Assembly (NCBI RefSeq): GCF_900108345.1
Contig: NZ_FNVV01000012.1
Coordinates: 878,978 to 942,977 of the forward strand
Reading direction: 5' to 3'
From: Bacteroides ndongoniae
GTDB taxonomy: Bacteria; Bacteroidota; Bacteroidia; Bacteroidales; Bacteroidaceae
Length of the DNA stretch: 64,000 nucleotides
Shown here: piece after piece, positions 24,869 through 33,854 of the stretch
Numbering within the stretch: position 1 is the first letter of the stretch
How the letters are laid out: the number at the start of each line of letters is the position of its first letter
Position numbers and translations under genes: made by a program
The notes under the pieces: model-generated
The model's database searches: none
What the model saw: the letters and a program-made list of their open reading frames with translations, nothing else
Told to the model about the DNA's origin: nothing

Positions 24869-26524
24869 TTATTTCTCGTCGTTCTTTCGTATCTCCACAC
24901 GGCGGATCTTTCCGCTGATGGTCTTGGGCAGTTCGTCGACGAACTCGATGACGCGCGGGTACTTGTAGGGGGCGGTCACCTTCTTCACGTGGTTCTGAAG
25001 CTCCTTGATGAGGGCGTCGCCGGCCTTGTCCTTGTAGGCTTTGGAGAGGACGATGGTGGCTTTCACTACCTGACCGCGGATTTCGTCGGGCACACCGGTG
25101 ATGGCACACTCTACAACGGCAGGATGGGTCATCAGCGCGCTTTCTACTTCGAACGGGCCGATGCGGTAGCCCGAACTCTTGATGACATCGTCGGCACGGC
25201 CTACAAACCACAAGTAGCCGTCTTCGTCCTTCCAGGCCACGTCGCCTGTGTAGTAGATGCCGTCGTGCCAGGCTTCGCGGGTACGTTCGGGATCGCGGTA
25301 ATACTCTTTGAAGAGGCCGAGGGGCTTGCCCTTGTCGGTGCGGATGACGATTTGTCCCTGCTCACCGGCTTCTACCGAGCGGCCTTCGTGGTCGATGAGG
25401 TCGACATCGTATTGCGGATTGGGCAAACCCATGCTGCCGGGTTTGGGGTCCATCCAGGGCATGGTGGCTACGGTCAGGGTGGTTTCGGTCTGCCCGAATC
25501 CTTCCATCAGACGGATGCCGGTCAGTTTCTTGAAGGTCTCGAACACGGCGGGGTTCAGAGCTTCGCCGGCGATGGTACAGTACTCCAGACAAGACAGGTC
25601 GTACTTCGTCAGGTCTTCGTGGATGAGGAAGCGGAAGATGGTGGGCGGCGCGCAAAGCGAGGTGACGTGATAGTCTTGAATCTTCTGCAGGATGTCGGCG
25701 GGCGTGAACTTCTCGTGATCGTAGACGAAGACGTTGGCTCCGGCTATCCACTGTCCGTACAGTTTGCCCCATACGGCCTTGCCCCAGCCGGTGTCGGCGA
25801 TGGTGAGGTGCAGGCTGTTGGGCTTCAGGTTGTGCCAGATGTAGCCCGTCACGATGTGTCCCAGCGGGTAGGTGAAGTCGTGAGCCACCATCTTGGGTTC
25901 GCCCGTGGTGCCGCTGGTGAAGTACATCAGCGAGATGTCGTCGTTGGTGTTGACGTGTTCGGGGCGAACAAAGGGTGCGGCTGCTTCGATGCCCTTGTGG
26001 AAGTCTTCGTAGCCTTCGGGCACTTCGGGACCTACGCTGACCAGGCACTTCACGCTAGGCGACTCAGGCATGGCGGCGGTGATGTGGTCGGTGATGACCG
26101 TTTCGCCTGCGCAGACAATCATTTTGATGTCGGCAGCGTTGCAGCGGTAGACGATGTCTTTCTTCGTCAGCAGATGGGTGGCGGGGATGACAACGGCTCC
26201 CAGCTTATGCAGGGCCACAATGCTGAACCAGAATTCGTAACGGCGTTTCAGGATGAGCATCACCATGTCGCCGTGGCCGATGCCAAGGCTTTGGAAGTAG
26301 CTGGCCGTCTGGTCGGTGTAGCGCTTCATGTCGGCGAAGGTGAACTGGCGGTGTTCGCCCTTGTCGTTGGTCCAGAGCAGGGCGGGTTTATCGGGTTGTT
26401 CGGCTGCCCAGGCGTCGACGACGTCGTAGCCGAAGTTGAAGTTCTCGGGTACGTTTATTTTCAGGTTCTCTTTGAAGTCCTGTTGTGAGGTAAATGTGGT
26501 CTGTTTTAGAAATCTTTCTATCAT
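24869..26524 (-). CDS. AMP-binding acyl-CoA synthetase (medium-chain/ACSM-like)
   Basis: 551 residues from ATG 26524 ([10 protein letters not shown]); a longer frame runs into GAAGAATG repeats and is rejected. ANL-superfamily motifs in order: [17 protein letters not shown] (P-loop), [31 protein letters not shown] (hinge) and [11 protein letters not shown] with the catalytic lysine. It activates a carboxylic acid to acyl-AMP and then acyl-CoA. The substrate is not evident; the family includes acetyl-, propionyl- and medium-chain acyl-CoA synthetases. It lies 154 bp downstream of an XRE-cupin regulator, which probably controls it or senses the same compound. Confidence 0.88.
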   Translation of the reverse strand: MIERFLKQTTFTSQQDFKENLKINVPENFNFGYDVVDAWAAEQPDKPALLWTNDKGEHRQFTFADMKRYTDQTASYFQSLGIGHGDMVMLILKRRYEFWFSIVALHKLGAVVIPATHLLTKKDIVYRCNAADIKMIVCAGETVITDHITAAMPESPSVKCLVSVGPEVPEGYEDFHKGIEAAAPFVRPEHVNTNDDISLMYFTSGTTGEPKMVAHDFTYPLGHIVTGYIWHNLKPNSLHLTIADTGWGKAVWGKLYGQWIAGANVFVYDHEKFTPADILQKIQDYHVTSLCAPPTIFRFLIHEDLTKYDLSCLEYCTIAGEALNPAVFETFKKLTGIRLMEGFGQTETTLTVATMPWMDPKPGSMGLPNPQYDVDLIDHEGRSVEAGEQGQIVIRTDKGKPLGLFKEYYRDPERTREAWHDGIYYTGDVAWKDEDGYLWFVGRADDVIKSSGYRIGPFEVESALMTHPAVVECAITGVPDEIRGQVVKATIVLSKAYKDKAGDALIKELQNHVKKVTAPYKYPRVIEFVDELPKTISGKIRRVEIRKNDEK

Positions 26525-26534
26525 AGTTGTTGTA

Positions 26535-26672
26535 ATGAAGAATCTTTTTAATGAAGAATTGAGAATTAAGAATGAAGAATCTCTGTTTGAATGAAGAATG
26601 AAGAACGAATAACGAAGAATCCGGACAAGCTGTCCCGCCGCATGGAAATTCTTCATTCTTCATTTTTTAGTT
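26535..26672. repeat. GAAGAATG-type inverted-repeat element
   Basis: Arms of GAATGAAGAATGAAGAA and TTCTTCATTCTTCATT enclose a GC-rich core with CCGCCGCATGGAAATT. The same core appears inverted at 54745-54762 (AATTTCCATGCGGCGG), so both belong to one element type. It fills the gap between the regulator and synthetase genes. Confidence 0.65.
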
Positions 26673-26678
26673 CTTCAT

Positions 26679-27227
26679 TTACATGATTATTGCCAGGAAC
26701 CGTACGGTTTTTCCGTCCAGCGCTTTCATGCCGTGTGGCAGGCTGGAGTTGAAGTAGATGCTGTCGCCCGGATACAGGGTGACTTCCTTGCCGCCGATGC
26801 TGAGCAGCAGGGTACCTTCGATGACGAGGTTGAACTCTTGTCCCTGATGCGTGTTGTAGTGCATGGGGTTATCGTTGGGCTCGACGGTGACGATGAACGG
26901 GTCGGCCTTGCGGTCCTTGAATCCGGCAGCCAGTGACTGGTACTTGTAGGCTTTGGTTCGCTCTACGCTTACGCCTTTGCCGGCGCGGGTCAGGAAGTAG
27001 GTGCTCATCTTGGGCTCTTCACCGAACATCAGGGCATCGAGGGCGATGCCGTAGTGGCGGGCTATCTGCTGCATCATGCTTACGGAGATGTCGTGCTCGC
27101 CCGATTCGGCTTGTTCGTACTCCTGACGGTCGATGCCGCAATCGCTGGCCAGTTCTTCCGTTGTCAGTTCCATGGCGTCGCGCAGTCCACGCAGACGCTC
27201 GGCTATTTGTTTAATCTGTTCGTCCAT
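26679..27227 (-). CDS. XRE-family regulator with C-terminal cupin domain
   Basis: 182 residues. An N-terminal helix-turn-helix of the XRE type (about 8-62: LRGLRDAMELTTEELASDCGIDRQEYEQAESG) is joined to a cupin sensor domain (about 105-180: NDNPMHYNTHQGQEFNLVIEGTLLL ... GDSIYFNSSLPHGM). In this architecture the cupin binds a small ligand or metal and the HTH binds DNA. It sits between proC and the acyl-CoA synthetase on the same strand, so regulation of the synthetase is the natural guess; no operator has been identified. Confidence 0.9.
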   Translation of the reverse strand: MDEQIKQIAERLRGLRDAMELTTEELASDCGIDRQEYEQAESGEHDISVSMMQQIARHYGIALDALMFGEEPKMSTYFLTRAGKGVSVERTKAYKYQSLAAGFKDRKADPFIVTVEPNDNPMHYNTHQGQEFNLVIEGTLLLSIGGKEVTLYPGDSIYFNSSLPHGMKALDGKTVRFLAIIM

Positions 27228-27262
27228 ACTGTTATTTAGTGGTTAGCTGTTAGTGTTTAGTA

Positions 27263-28039
27263 TTAAATGGTACTGTTTTTTACCGCCTTGATAAGTGCCG
27301 ACGTGAATCCGTCGTGCTCCAGGCTGTTGATGCCTTTGATGGTAAGTCCGCCGGGGGTGCAGACTTTGTCTATCTCAAGTGCGGGATGGGTGTCGCCCTT
27401 TAGGATGAGTTCGGCGGCACCTTTGACGGACTGGGCCACCATCTTCATGCCGTCCTTGGGATAGATGCCCAGCTCGATGCCCGCTTGCATGACTGCCTGG
27501 ATGTACTTCAGGGCATAGGCAATGCCGCACGAGGTCATGGCCGTGGCAGCAGCAAACTTTTCTTCGGGCAGCAGCATGGCCAGTCCCATTTCGTTGAAGA
27601 TGTCGAGCACCAGTTGTTGCTGTTCGGCACTGGCGTGGGCACTGGCAATGAGTGTCATGCTCTGCATCTCGCTGATGGCGGTGTTGGGTATCAGGCGGAA
27701 GATGGGCATCTGAGGACATCCAAGCAGGTTCCAGATTTCGCCCAGACTGATGCCGGCGGCGATGGAGATGAGCATCTGCTGTTCGTTCAACTTGATTCCG
27801 CTGAGCACGTCGTGTACCAGCCAGGGTTTGACGGCCAGCAGCACGATGTCGGCCTGGCTGGCAGCCTGGCAGTTGTCGCTGGTGGTGCAGATGTCGGGAT
27901 AGTCGGCCTTCAGGGCTTCTAACTTCTGAGCCGAGGGATTGGATACGATAATGTTGGCGGCAGGGATGATGGTTCCCTTGCACAGCCCGCGGGCGATGGC
28001 TCCTCCCATGTTGCCCGCACCTATGATTGCTATCTTCAT
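27263..28039 (-). CDS. proC: Pyrroline-5-carboxylate reductase
   Basis: 258 residues from ATG 28039 (MKIAIIGAGNMGGAIARGL); an in-frame TTG 12 bp upstream is less likely. The N-terminal Rossmann domain carries GAGNMGGAIA; the C-terminal dimer domain contains the ProC signature TPGGLTIKGINSLEHDGF. It reduces pyrroline-5-carboxylate to proline in the cytoplasm, completing the pathway begun by proB and proA at 6.6-9.1 kb. It is downstream of argD, separated by 323 bp holding a 22-bp repeat array, so it may have its own promoter. Confidence 0.95.
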   Translation of the reverse strand: MKIAIIGAGNMGGAIARGLCKGTIIPAANIIVSNPSAQKLEALKADYPDICTTSDNCQAASQADIVLLAVKPWLVHDVLSGIKLNEQQMLISIAAGISLGEIWNLLGCPQMPIFRLIPNTAISEMQSMTLIASAHASAEQQQLVLDIFNEMGLAMLLPEEKFAAATAMTSCGIAYALKYIQAVMQAGIELGIYPKDGMKMVAQSVKGAAELILKGDTHPALEIDKVCTPGGLTIKGINSLEHDGFTSALIKAVKNSTI

Positions 28040-28189
28040 ATCGTTGGTCAATTAAATTCTTTTCTCTTCGGGCAAAATTATACATTTTTTTTAGAATATA
28101 CTATCAAAATGCTGTCTTTCCTTGCGAAAAAGCAGATGGAGGGGGAGTGGCCGTGAGCTTTGCGGAGGAAGTGCCTGAGGGGCTTCTGA

Positions 28190-28285
28190 GAGACACTTGT
28201 ACGGCTCGCGAGAAACACAAGTGTGGCTCGCGAGCCGTGCAAGTGTGGAACAAATGGATTGCAAGTGTCGCTCGCGAGGGGGGCA
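28190..28285. repeat. 22-bp repeat array, locus D
   Basis: CACTTG at 28194, then CAAGTG at 28218, 28240 and 28262 (22-bp steps), with GGCTCGCGAG palindromes between. The central units fold into a hairpin with arms of about 22 bp. It lies in the 323-bp gap between proC and argD; the rest of this gap (28040-28189, 28286-28362) shows nothing else clear. Confidence 0.88.
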
Positions 28286-28362
28286 GGTGGGGGAAAAACA
28301 AGGAGGATGTATACTTTATTTCTACACCCTCCTATGTATATAGTGCTATGTGCCGGCACCCA

Positions 28363-29487
28363 TTATCCCAGCACCTTCTTGAACCGTTCCAGGAAGAGGT
28401 TGGCTTCGTCCATCGACAGGCACAGGGGCGGCAGCAGACGGATGACGTTGGTGCCGCTGACGCCGGTGAATACGTGCTGTTCCTTCAGCAGACGCAGGCG
28501 CAGGTCCTTGATGGGAGCGTCGAACTCCAGACCGATCATCAGGCCACGTCCGCGCACTTCCTTGATTTGCGGCAGCTTCTTCAGTTCGTCCAGCAGATAC
28601 GAGCCTACGCGGGCGGCGTTGTCCACGAGGTTCTCCTGCTCCATCACGTCGAGCACGGCCAGTGCGGCGGCGCAAGCCAGGTGGTTGCCACCGAAGGTAG
28701 TTCCCAGCTGTCCGTACACGGGGGTGAACATGGGGTTGATGAGTACACCCGCCATGGGGAAACCGTTGCCAATGCCCTTAGCCACGGTGATGAGGTCGGG
28801 ACGGATGCCCTGATGCTGGTGGGCGAAGAACTTACCGCTACGTCCGTAACCACTCTGGATTTCGTCGAGGATGAGCACGGTGTTGTTGCGCGTGCAGGCC
28901 TCGCGTACGGCGTGCATAAACTCGTCGGTAGGCAGCTGGATGCCTCCCACGCCCTGAATGCCTTCGATGATGACGGCGCAGACATCGCCTTTGTCAATCT
29001 CGGCCACCATCGTGGCGGTATCATTCAGAGGCACGTAGGTGACGTGTCCGCAGTCGTTGATAGGAGCGATGATTTTCGGATTGTTCGTCACCTCCACGGC
29101 CAGCGATGTACGTCCGTGGAAAGCTTTGGCGCACGACACGACGCGCGTGCGTCCGTTGTAGAACGAAGCCAGCTTCAGTGCATTTTCGTTGGCTTCGGCA
29201 CCGCTGTTGATGAGGAACAGTGAGTAGTCCTCGTAACCGCTGGCTTTGCCCAGTCGTTCGGCCACCTGCTGCTGCAGTTTGTTGATGACGGAGTTGGAAT
29301 AGAATCCCAGTGTGGCCACCTGTTGGCTGATCATCTCCACATAGTGCGGATGCGCGTGGCCGATGGAGATGACTGCATGGCCGCCATACAGGTCGAGATA
29401 TTCCGTACCGTTCTCGTCCCACACGTGGCAGCCTTTTCCTTTGACGATGTTGATGTCAAAGAGGGGGTATACGTCGAAAAGTTTCAT
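28363..29487 (-). CDS. argD: Acetyl/succinylornithine aminotransferase
   Basis: 374 residues, a class-III PLP aminotransferase. LILDEIQSGYGRSGKFFAHQ and the lysine in LITVAKGIGNGFPMAG form the cofactor site; GAEANENALKLASFY is the phosphate-binding region. It transfers an amino group from glutamate to N-acyl-glutamate semialdehyde to give N-acyl-ornithine. Because argF' in this genome is of the succinyl type, the acyl group is probably succinyl (inference). It belongs to the argR-to-argD series on the minus strand and follows a four-helix-bundle gene by 57 bp. Confidence 0.93.
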   Translation of the reverse strand: MKLFDVYPLFDINIVKGKGCHVWDENGTEYLDLYGGHAVISIGHAHPHYVEMISQQVATLGFYSNSVINKLQQQVAERLGKASGYEDYSLFLINSGAEANENALKLASFYNGRTRVVSCAKAFHGRTSLAVEVTNNPKIIAPINDCGHVTYVPLNDTATMVAEIDKGDVCAVIIEGIQGVGGIQLPTDEFMHAVREACTRNNTVLILDEIQSGYGRSGKFFAHQHQGIRPDLITVAKGIGNGFPMAGVLINPMFTPVYGQLGTTFGGNHLACAAALAVLDVMEQENLVDNAARVGSYLLDELKKLPQIKEVRGRGLMIGLEFDAPIKDLRLRLLKEQHVFTGVSGTNVIRLLPPLCLSMDEANLFLERFKKVLG

Positions 29488-29493
29488 GTTTAA

Positions 29494-29544
29494 ATGAAGA
29501 ATTAAGAATGAAGAATGAAGAATTTTCCCGATGTGTTCCTGAGT
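29494..29544. repeat. GAAGAATG-type repeat between argD and the four-helix-bundle gene
   Basis: GAAGAATTAAGAATGAAGAA on one side and TTCTTCATTCTTCTTC on the other form an imperfect inverted repeat around TTTTCCCGATGTG. With the copy at 29931-29952 it brackets the small gene. Confidence 0.55.
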
Positions 29545-29931
29545 TTATTCTTCATTCTTCTTCAGGTTATTTTTTACCGTTCGGATGGAGGAAACAAGCA
29601 GGGCGATGAGTTCGCCGCAGTCGTTTTCCATGCTTTCGAACGAATAGTCGTTTATGTATTGTGAGTCGTGAAGCAAATTGAGCCAGTAATCGGTTTCATT
29701 TGCTTCCTTCAGCGCTACGCTCAGTTTATTAATGAAGTCGGCTTGGCTTTGGGCAAACTCTGATTCACGAATCAGTGCGCCGATGGCCGTACCCGAACGA
29801 AGAATTTGTTTACTCAGCACGAACTCTTGTACCTCTTCTCTCAAGTACCTGTTCATGCCAATCACCCGCAATGCAAATGCATAGCTTTTGGCATGCAGCA
29901 ACGAGTCTTTTCTGTTGCGTGAATTCTTCAT
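29545..29931 (-). CDS. Four-helix-bundle protein (S23/IVS-like)
   Basis: 128 residues from ATG 29931 (MKNSRNRKDS); an alternative ATG at 29952 adds seven residues encoded by GAAGAATG-like repeat and overlaps the argC stop by 1 bp. The pattern HAKSYAFALRVIGMNRYL, FVLSKQILRSGTAIGALIRE, FINKLSVALKEANETDYWLNLL and an acidic last helix is the family formerly called 23S rRNA intervening-sequence or S23 protein. Members are small, all-helical and often found inside other loci; their function is unknown. It sits in the middle of the arginine operon between argC and argD, bracketed by repeats, which suggests insertion. Confidence 0.82.
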   Translation of the reverse strand: MKNSRNRKDSLLHAKSYAFALRVIGMNRYLREEVQEFVLSKQILRSGTAIGALIRESEFAQSQADFINKLSVALKEANETDYWLNLLHDSQYINDYSFESMENDCGELIALLVSSIRTVKNNLKKNEE

Positions 29932-29951
29932 TCTTCGTTCTTCATTCTTCA

Positions 29952-30920
29952 TTAAAATGCACTCGGCTTCAGCCTCAGTCCCACCGTCTCTTCGAGGTTG
30001 AACATCAGGTTCATGTTGTGAACGGCCTGGCCGCTGGCACCCTTCAGCAGGTTGTCGATGCACGAGATGATGAGCAGTTTGTCGCCGTGCTTTTCCAAGT
30101 GGATGAGGCACTTGTTGGTGTTCACCACCTGCTTCAGGTCGATGTTCTTGTCCACGATGTGCGTGAAGGAGTCCTTGGCATAGTATTCCTCGTACATGCG
30201 GCGGATTTCTTCCAAGGAAACTTTGGTTTTCACCACACAGGTGGCGAAGATGCCGCGCGGGAAGTCGCCACGGTAGGGGATGAAGTCAATTTCCGAGTCG
30301 AAGCTGTTCTGAAGCTGGCGCAGCGACTGCTTGATTTCGGGCACGTGCTGGTGTTCGAAAGCCTTGTAGACGCTGATGTTGTTGTTCCGCCAGCTGAAGT
30401 GACTCGTGGCACCCGGCTTCACGCCCGCTCCGGTGCTGCCTGTGATGGCGTTCACCATGATGTCGTCGTTCAGCATCAGGTTCTTGGCTAGCGGCAGCAG
30501 AGCCAGCTGGATGCAGGTGGCAAAGCAGCCCGGATTGGCTACATGCTTGGCCGTGCACGTGGCGCGACGGTTCAGTTCGGGCAGACCGTAGATGAAGTCG
30601 TGGTCGTCGCTCTTCAGACGGTAGTCCATCGAGAGGTCGATGATTTTCAAGTCCTCGGGGACGTTGTGGCTTTCCATGAACTTGCGTGTGTCGCCGTGGG
30701 CGGTGCAGAAGAAGAGCACGTCAATCTCGTCCAGCGGCAACTGGTCGGTAAAGGTCAGGTCGGTCTCGCCGTACAGACCTTCGTGTACGTCGGTTATTTT
30801 GTTTCCGGCGTTGCTCGCACTGTTGATGAAGACGATTTCCGCCTCCGGGTGGTTCAGCAGCAGACGGATCAGTTCGCCTGCCGTGTAGCCGGCCCCGCCG
30901 ATAATTCCTACTTTTATCAT
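29952..30920 (-). CDS. argC: N-acetyl(succinyl)-gamma-glutamyl-phosphate reductase
   Basis: 322 residues. GIIGGAGYTAGELIRLLLNHPE at the N-terminus is the NADP-binding motif and VANPGCFATCIQLAL carries the catalytic cysteine. It reduces N-acyl-glutamyl phosphate to the semialdehyde in arginine synthesis. It starts at ATG 30920, 15 bp after the PspC-like gene, and its TAA overlaps a possible start of the four-helix-bundle gene. Confidence 0.95.
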   Translation of the reverse strand: MIKVGIIGGAGYTAGELIRLLLNHPEAEIVFINSASNAGNKITDVHEGLYGETDLTFTDQLPLDEIDVLFFCTAHGDTRKFMESHNVPEDLKIIDLSMDYRLKSDDHDFIYGLPELNRRATCTAKHVANPGCFATCIQLALLPLAKNLMLNDDIMVNAITGSTGAGVKPGATSHFSWRNNNISVYKAFEHQHVPEIKQSLRQLQNSFDSEIDFIPYRGDFPRGIFATCVVKTKVSLEEIRRMYEEYYAKDSFTHIVDKNIDLKQVVNTNKCLIHLEKHGDKLLIISCIDNLLKGASGQAVHNMNLMFNLEETVGLRLKPSAF

Positions 30921-30935
30921 AAATAATCTGTGTTT

Positions 30936-31148
30936 TTACTGTCTAAAATAACGGTTTTCCTCTTCGGGCACAATCAGTACCATCAGGAAATAAATGATGA
31001 CGCCGGAAAAGGCGCTAAATATCGTAGCCAACGTATAGACGATGCGTACCAGTGAAACGTCAAGGCCGAAGAACTCGGCCAGACCGGCGCACACGCCTGC
31101 GATCATGCGGCCGTTGCGTGGGCGTCGTAGTTTTTTGTCCGTGCTCAT
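30936..31148 (-). CDS. Small PspC-domain membrane protein
   Basis: 70 residues. KKLRRPRNGRMIAGVCAGLAEFFGLDVSLVRI is the PspC motif, followed by one hydrophobic segment of about 24 residues (VYTLATIFSAFSGVIIYFLMVLIV) and a short charged tail. PspC-type proteins act with envelope-stress regulators, but short stand-alone members are common in Bacteroidetes and lack an assigned role. It lies between argG (7 bp) and argC (15 bp) in the same direction, so it must be co-transcribed with arginine genes; why is not evident. Confidence 0.88.
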   Translation of the reverse strand: MSTDKKLRRPRNGRMIAGVCAGLAEFFGLDVSLVRIVYTLATIFSAFSGVIIYFLMVLIVPEEENRYFRQ

Positions 31149-31155
31149 ACGCTTG

Positions 31156-32370
31156 TCAGATGTTGTTCAACTCGTCCTTGTGCGTAGCATAGTAAGCGCG
31201 CAGCGGAGTCGACGAAACCTTGATGAAGCCCTTGGCATCCTCGGCTGTCCATCCCTTCTGCATCTCGCCATATTCGCCGAATTTGTTCTTCACCAGGTCG
31301 TCCTTGCTCTCTACGCCTACGGTGTGGAAGCCCAGCGGACGGAGTTCGAGGATGGCCGTACCGTTTACGTTGCGCTGGCTTTCGGTCAGCATGGCTTCGA
31401 TGTCGCGCATTACGGGTTCCAGATATTGGCTTTCGTGCAGGAACATGCCATACCAGTTGGCTACCTGGTCCTTCCAGTACTGTTGCCACTTGCTCAGGGT
31501 GTATTTCTCCAGGAAGCGGTGTGCGCCGATAATCAGCATGGGGGCAGCAGCTTCGAAACCTACACGGCCCTTGATGCCGATAATGGTGTCGCCCACGTGC
31601 ATGTCGCGGCCGATGCCATAAGCAGCTCCGATTTCCTCTACTTTCTGAATAGCCTTGATGGGGTCGTCGAAGTGTTCGTCGTTCACGGCTTTCAGTTCGC
31701 CCTTCTCGAAGGTGAGGCGCAGTTGCTCGGTGCCCTCTTTGGTGCAGTGCTTCAGGTAAGCGCTCTCTGGCAATCCCTGGGCAGAGTCGAGTATTTCACC
31801 GCCGCAAATGCTGGTTCCCCAGATGCCGACGTTGTACGAGTATTTCAGTTTGGCAAAGTCGGCGGCAAAGCCATGCTTGTTCAGGTAGTCAATTTCTTCC
31901 TGGCGGCTCAAAGCCATGTCGCGGGTCAGGGTGATGATTTCCACACCCGGTGCCATGACAAGGAAAGTCATGTCGAAACGCACCTGGTCGTTACCGGCTC
32001 CGGTCGAACCGTGGGCGATGGCATCGGCACCGATTTCGTTGGCATAGCGGGCGATGGCCAGTGCCTGGAAGATGCGCTCCGAGCTGACGGAGATGGGGTA
32101 GGTGCCGTTACGCAGCACGTTGCCGTAAACCATGTATTTCAGACTCTTTTCGTAGTATTCGCGGGTGACGTCCAGTGTCACGTATTTCACGGCGCCCAGT
32201 TTGTAGGCGTTCTCCTCGTTGGTTTTCAGCTGCTCGGCACTGAATCCGCCGGTGTTGGCGCAGGCAGCATATACTTCGTATCCTTTTTCCTTGGCCAGAT
32301 ACATCACGGTGAACGAAGTGTCCAGCCCGCCGCTGAATGCGACAACTACTTTTTTCTTCTTTGCTTCCAT
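31156..32370 (-). CDS. argG: Argininosuccinate synthase
   Basis: 404 residues. VVAFSGGLDTSFTVMYL (9-25) is the ATP pyrophosphatase P-loop SGGxDTS, and IAHGSTGAGNDQVRFD is the citrulline/aspartate-binding region. It joins citrulline and aspartate using ATP. In the succinyl pathway citrulline is released from N-succinylcitrulline before this step. It is preceded by a 167-bp gap with GAAGAATG-type repeats and followed after 7 bp by the PspC-like gene. Confidence 0.96.
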   Translation of the reverse strand: MEAKKKKVVVAFSGGLDTSFTVMYLAKEKGYEVYAACANTGGFSAEQLKTNEENAYKLGAVKYVTLDVTREYYEKSLKYMVYGNVLRNGTYPISVSSERIFQALAIARYANEIGADAIAHGSTGAGNDQVRFDMTFLVMAPGVEIITLTRDMALSRQEEIDYLNKHGFAADFAKLKYSYNVGIWGTSICGGEILDSAQGLPESAYLKHCTKEGTEQLRLTFEKGELKAVNDEHFDDPIKAIQKVEEIGAAYGIGRDMHVGDTIIGIKGRVGFEAAAPMLIIGAHRFLEKYTLSKWQQYWKDQVANWYGMFLHESQYLEPVMRDIEAMLTESQRNVNGTAILELRPLGFHTVGVESKDDLVKNKFGEYGEMQKGWTAEDAKGFIKVSSTPLRAYYATHKDELNNI

Positions 32371-32379
32371 AACTATTGT

Positions 32380-32537
32380 ATTAAGAATGAAGAATTAAGA
32401 ATGAAGAATGGCTTTGTCGCTCTTCTTTCCCTTTTCTTCATCGCTGTTTTTGCTTTATTTGTTGTTTCTTTGTCGAATGAATCCTGCGTCCTGAATCTGA
32501 AAATGCTTCATTCTTCATTTTTCATTCTTTATTTATG
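32380..32537. repeat. GAAGAATG-type repeats flanking the argG upstream gap
   Basis: AAGAATGAAGAATTAAGAAT at 32384-32403 and TTCATTCTTCATTTTTCATT at 32508-32527 form an inverted pair about 105 bp apart. Most of the GNAT-argG spacer is this element. Confidence 0.6.
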
Positions 32538-33095
32538 TCAGATTCTGTCTTCTTCGTGCAGCGCGGGGTCGTAGAGCATGGCGGTGCAGATGCAGAACTT
32601 GCGATTCTTAGCCACCAGTATGTCGTGATTGATACATCCCTCGCAACCTTTCCAGAAGGCTTCATCGTCGGTCAGTTCGTTGAAGGTAACAGGCACGTAA
32701 CCCAGCTCGGTGTTCATCTTCATAACGGCGGCGCCGCTGGTCAGACTGAATATCTTGGCCCAGGGCCATCGGAGGCGTGCCAGCTGGAAGGAGGCCTGCT
32801 TGATGCGTTTGGCCAGTCCCAGTCCGCGGTACTTGGGGTGTACAATCAGACCGGAGGTAGCTACATACTGCTTGTTTCCCCAGCTTTCGATGTAGGTGAA
32901 GCCGGCAAAGTCGTCGCCACACAGGGCAATGATGGCTTTTCCTTCCTTCATCTTGGTTGCTACATATTCGTGTGTGCGTTCGGCGATGCCGGTGCCGCGT
33001 ACTTTAGCTGCTTCGCGTATGGTATCCAAAATCTTGTCGACGTAGACTTCGTGTGAAGCGTCGGCCACCATGACTTCAATTTGTTTCGAATCCAT
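32538..33095 (-). CDS. GNAT-family N-acyltransferase of the arginine cluster
   Basis: 185 residues, one GNAT domain. VATSGLIVHPKYRGLGLAKRIK (about 78-99) carries the acyl-CoA-binding R/Q-x-x-G-x-G/A loop (YRGLGLAKR). An extra C-terminal segment has several cysteines (WKGCEGCINHD, KFCICTAML). Its position between argR and argG, and the absence of argA or argJ in the window, make it a candidate for the first step, acylation of glutamate. With a succinyl-type argF' it could be a glutamate N-succinyltransferase. That is inference from context. Confidence 0.78.
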   Translation of the reverse strand: MDSKQIEVMVADASHEVYVDKILDTIREAAKVRGTGIAERTHEYVATKMKEGKAIIALCGDDFAGFTYIESWGNKQYVATSGLIVHPKYRGLGLAKRIKQASFQLARLRWPWAKIFSLTSGAAVMKMNTELGYVPVTFNELTDDEAFWKGCEGCINHDILVAKNRKFCICTAMLYDPALHEEDRI

Positions 33096-33249
33096 TTCTC
33101 TCTTGATCAGTTTATTTCTTTTGTTCTTTTATATCGTTTACTTCTGTGTGTGTCGGCATCGGCCCTTGGCGTTTTTCGTTGGCGGGTGTGGCCCGTTGGG
33201 GACGCTCGTTGACGAATGCTTCTTTTCGGGGGTGCTTGCCGGCGTTCTT

Positions 33250-33723
33250 TTATTGGATGTTCGGTATGATGCTGGACAGGAACTGGCGTACTTCCTCGTG
33301 CGAGGTGTGTTCGTGCAGCACAAGCATGATGGTGTCGTCGCCTGCTATGGTGCCCAGTATGCCTTCGTACTCGCGGTTGTCAATGTCGTAAGCCATGCTG
33401 CTGGCATAGCCCGGGCGGGTGCGGATGACGGCAATGTTGGCCGAGAACTGAAGCGATACGAATCCGCTGTACATCAGCATTTCGCTGGGACTCTGATCGT
33501 TGTTGCGCTTGTACATGATGTCGTTGGGCAACACGTACACGTACCGTCCGTTGATGTTGGCAGCTTTGGCTACTTTCAGTTGCTTCAGGTCGCGCGAGAG
33601 GGTTGCCTGCGTCAGTTCGAATCCTTCTTCTCCCAAGGCTTGCAACAGCTCGTCCTGCGAGCCGACTTCCTTGCTCGAAATAATCATCTTGATAGCATCT
33701 AACCGATTGGCTTTTTTCTTCAT
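33250..33723 (-). CDS. argR: Arginine repressor
   Basis: 157 residues. The N-terminal winged helix contains SQDELLQALGEEGFELTQATLSRDLKQLKV (the ArgR SRD recognition helix) and the C-terminal arginine-binding/hexamer domain has GTIAGDDTIMLVL. It should repress arginine genes when arginine binds. It is the first gene of the minus-strand series argR-GNAT-argG-pspC-argC-(four-helix)-argD, with 154 bp to the GNAT gene. Its upstream region is AT-rich and carries the -7-like box at 33753-33760. Confidence 0.95.
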   Translation of the reverse strand: MKKKANRLDAIKMIISSKEVGSQDELLQALGEEGFELTQATLSRDLKQLKVAKAANINGRYVYVLPNDIMYKRNNDQSPSEMLMYSGFVSLQFSANIAVIRTRPGYASSMAYDIDNREYEGILGTIAGDDTIMLVLHEHTSHEEVRQFLSSIIPNIQ

Positions 33724-33752
33724 CTTTCTGTATAATTATTCTTTCAACGCTG

Positions 33753-33787
33753 CAAAAGTAGGGATTATTTTGGAAAGAATATGCAAA
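33753..33787 (-). promoter_or_regulatory. Candidate promoter of the arginine operon
   Basis: Minus-strand TACTTTTG (33760-33753) and TTTG (33787-33784) with a 23-bp spacer, 30 bp upstream of argR. The spacer is longer than ideal. No clear palindromic ARG box was recognised, though the AT-rich tract 33761-33850 would suit one. Confidence 0.4.
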
Positions 33788-33854
33788 AATAATGATTTTT
33801 TATTCTGTTTTTGCCGAAAAGAAGATTATTTATGCAAAAACGATGCTTCTTTAT

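Noticed and set aside
24989..26488. 499-codon open frame antisense to the acyl-CoA synthetase
   Set aside because: Shadow of an ANL-family enzyme with all core motifs on the minus strand.
28040..28051. Upstream TTG start of proC
   Set aside because: The conserved Rossmann start MKIAIIGAGNMGG begins at ATG 28039.
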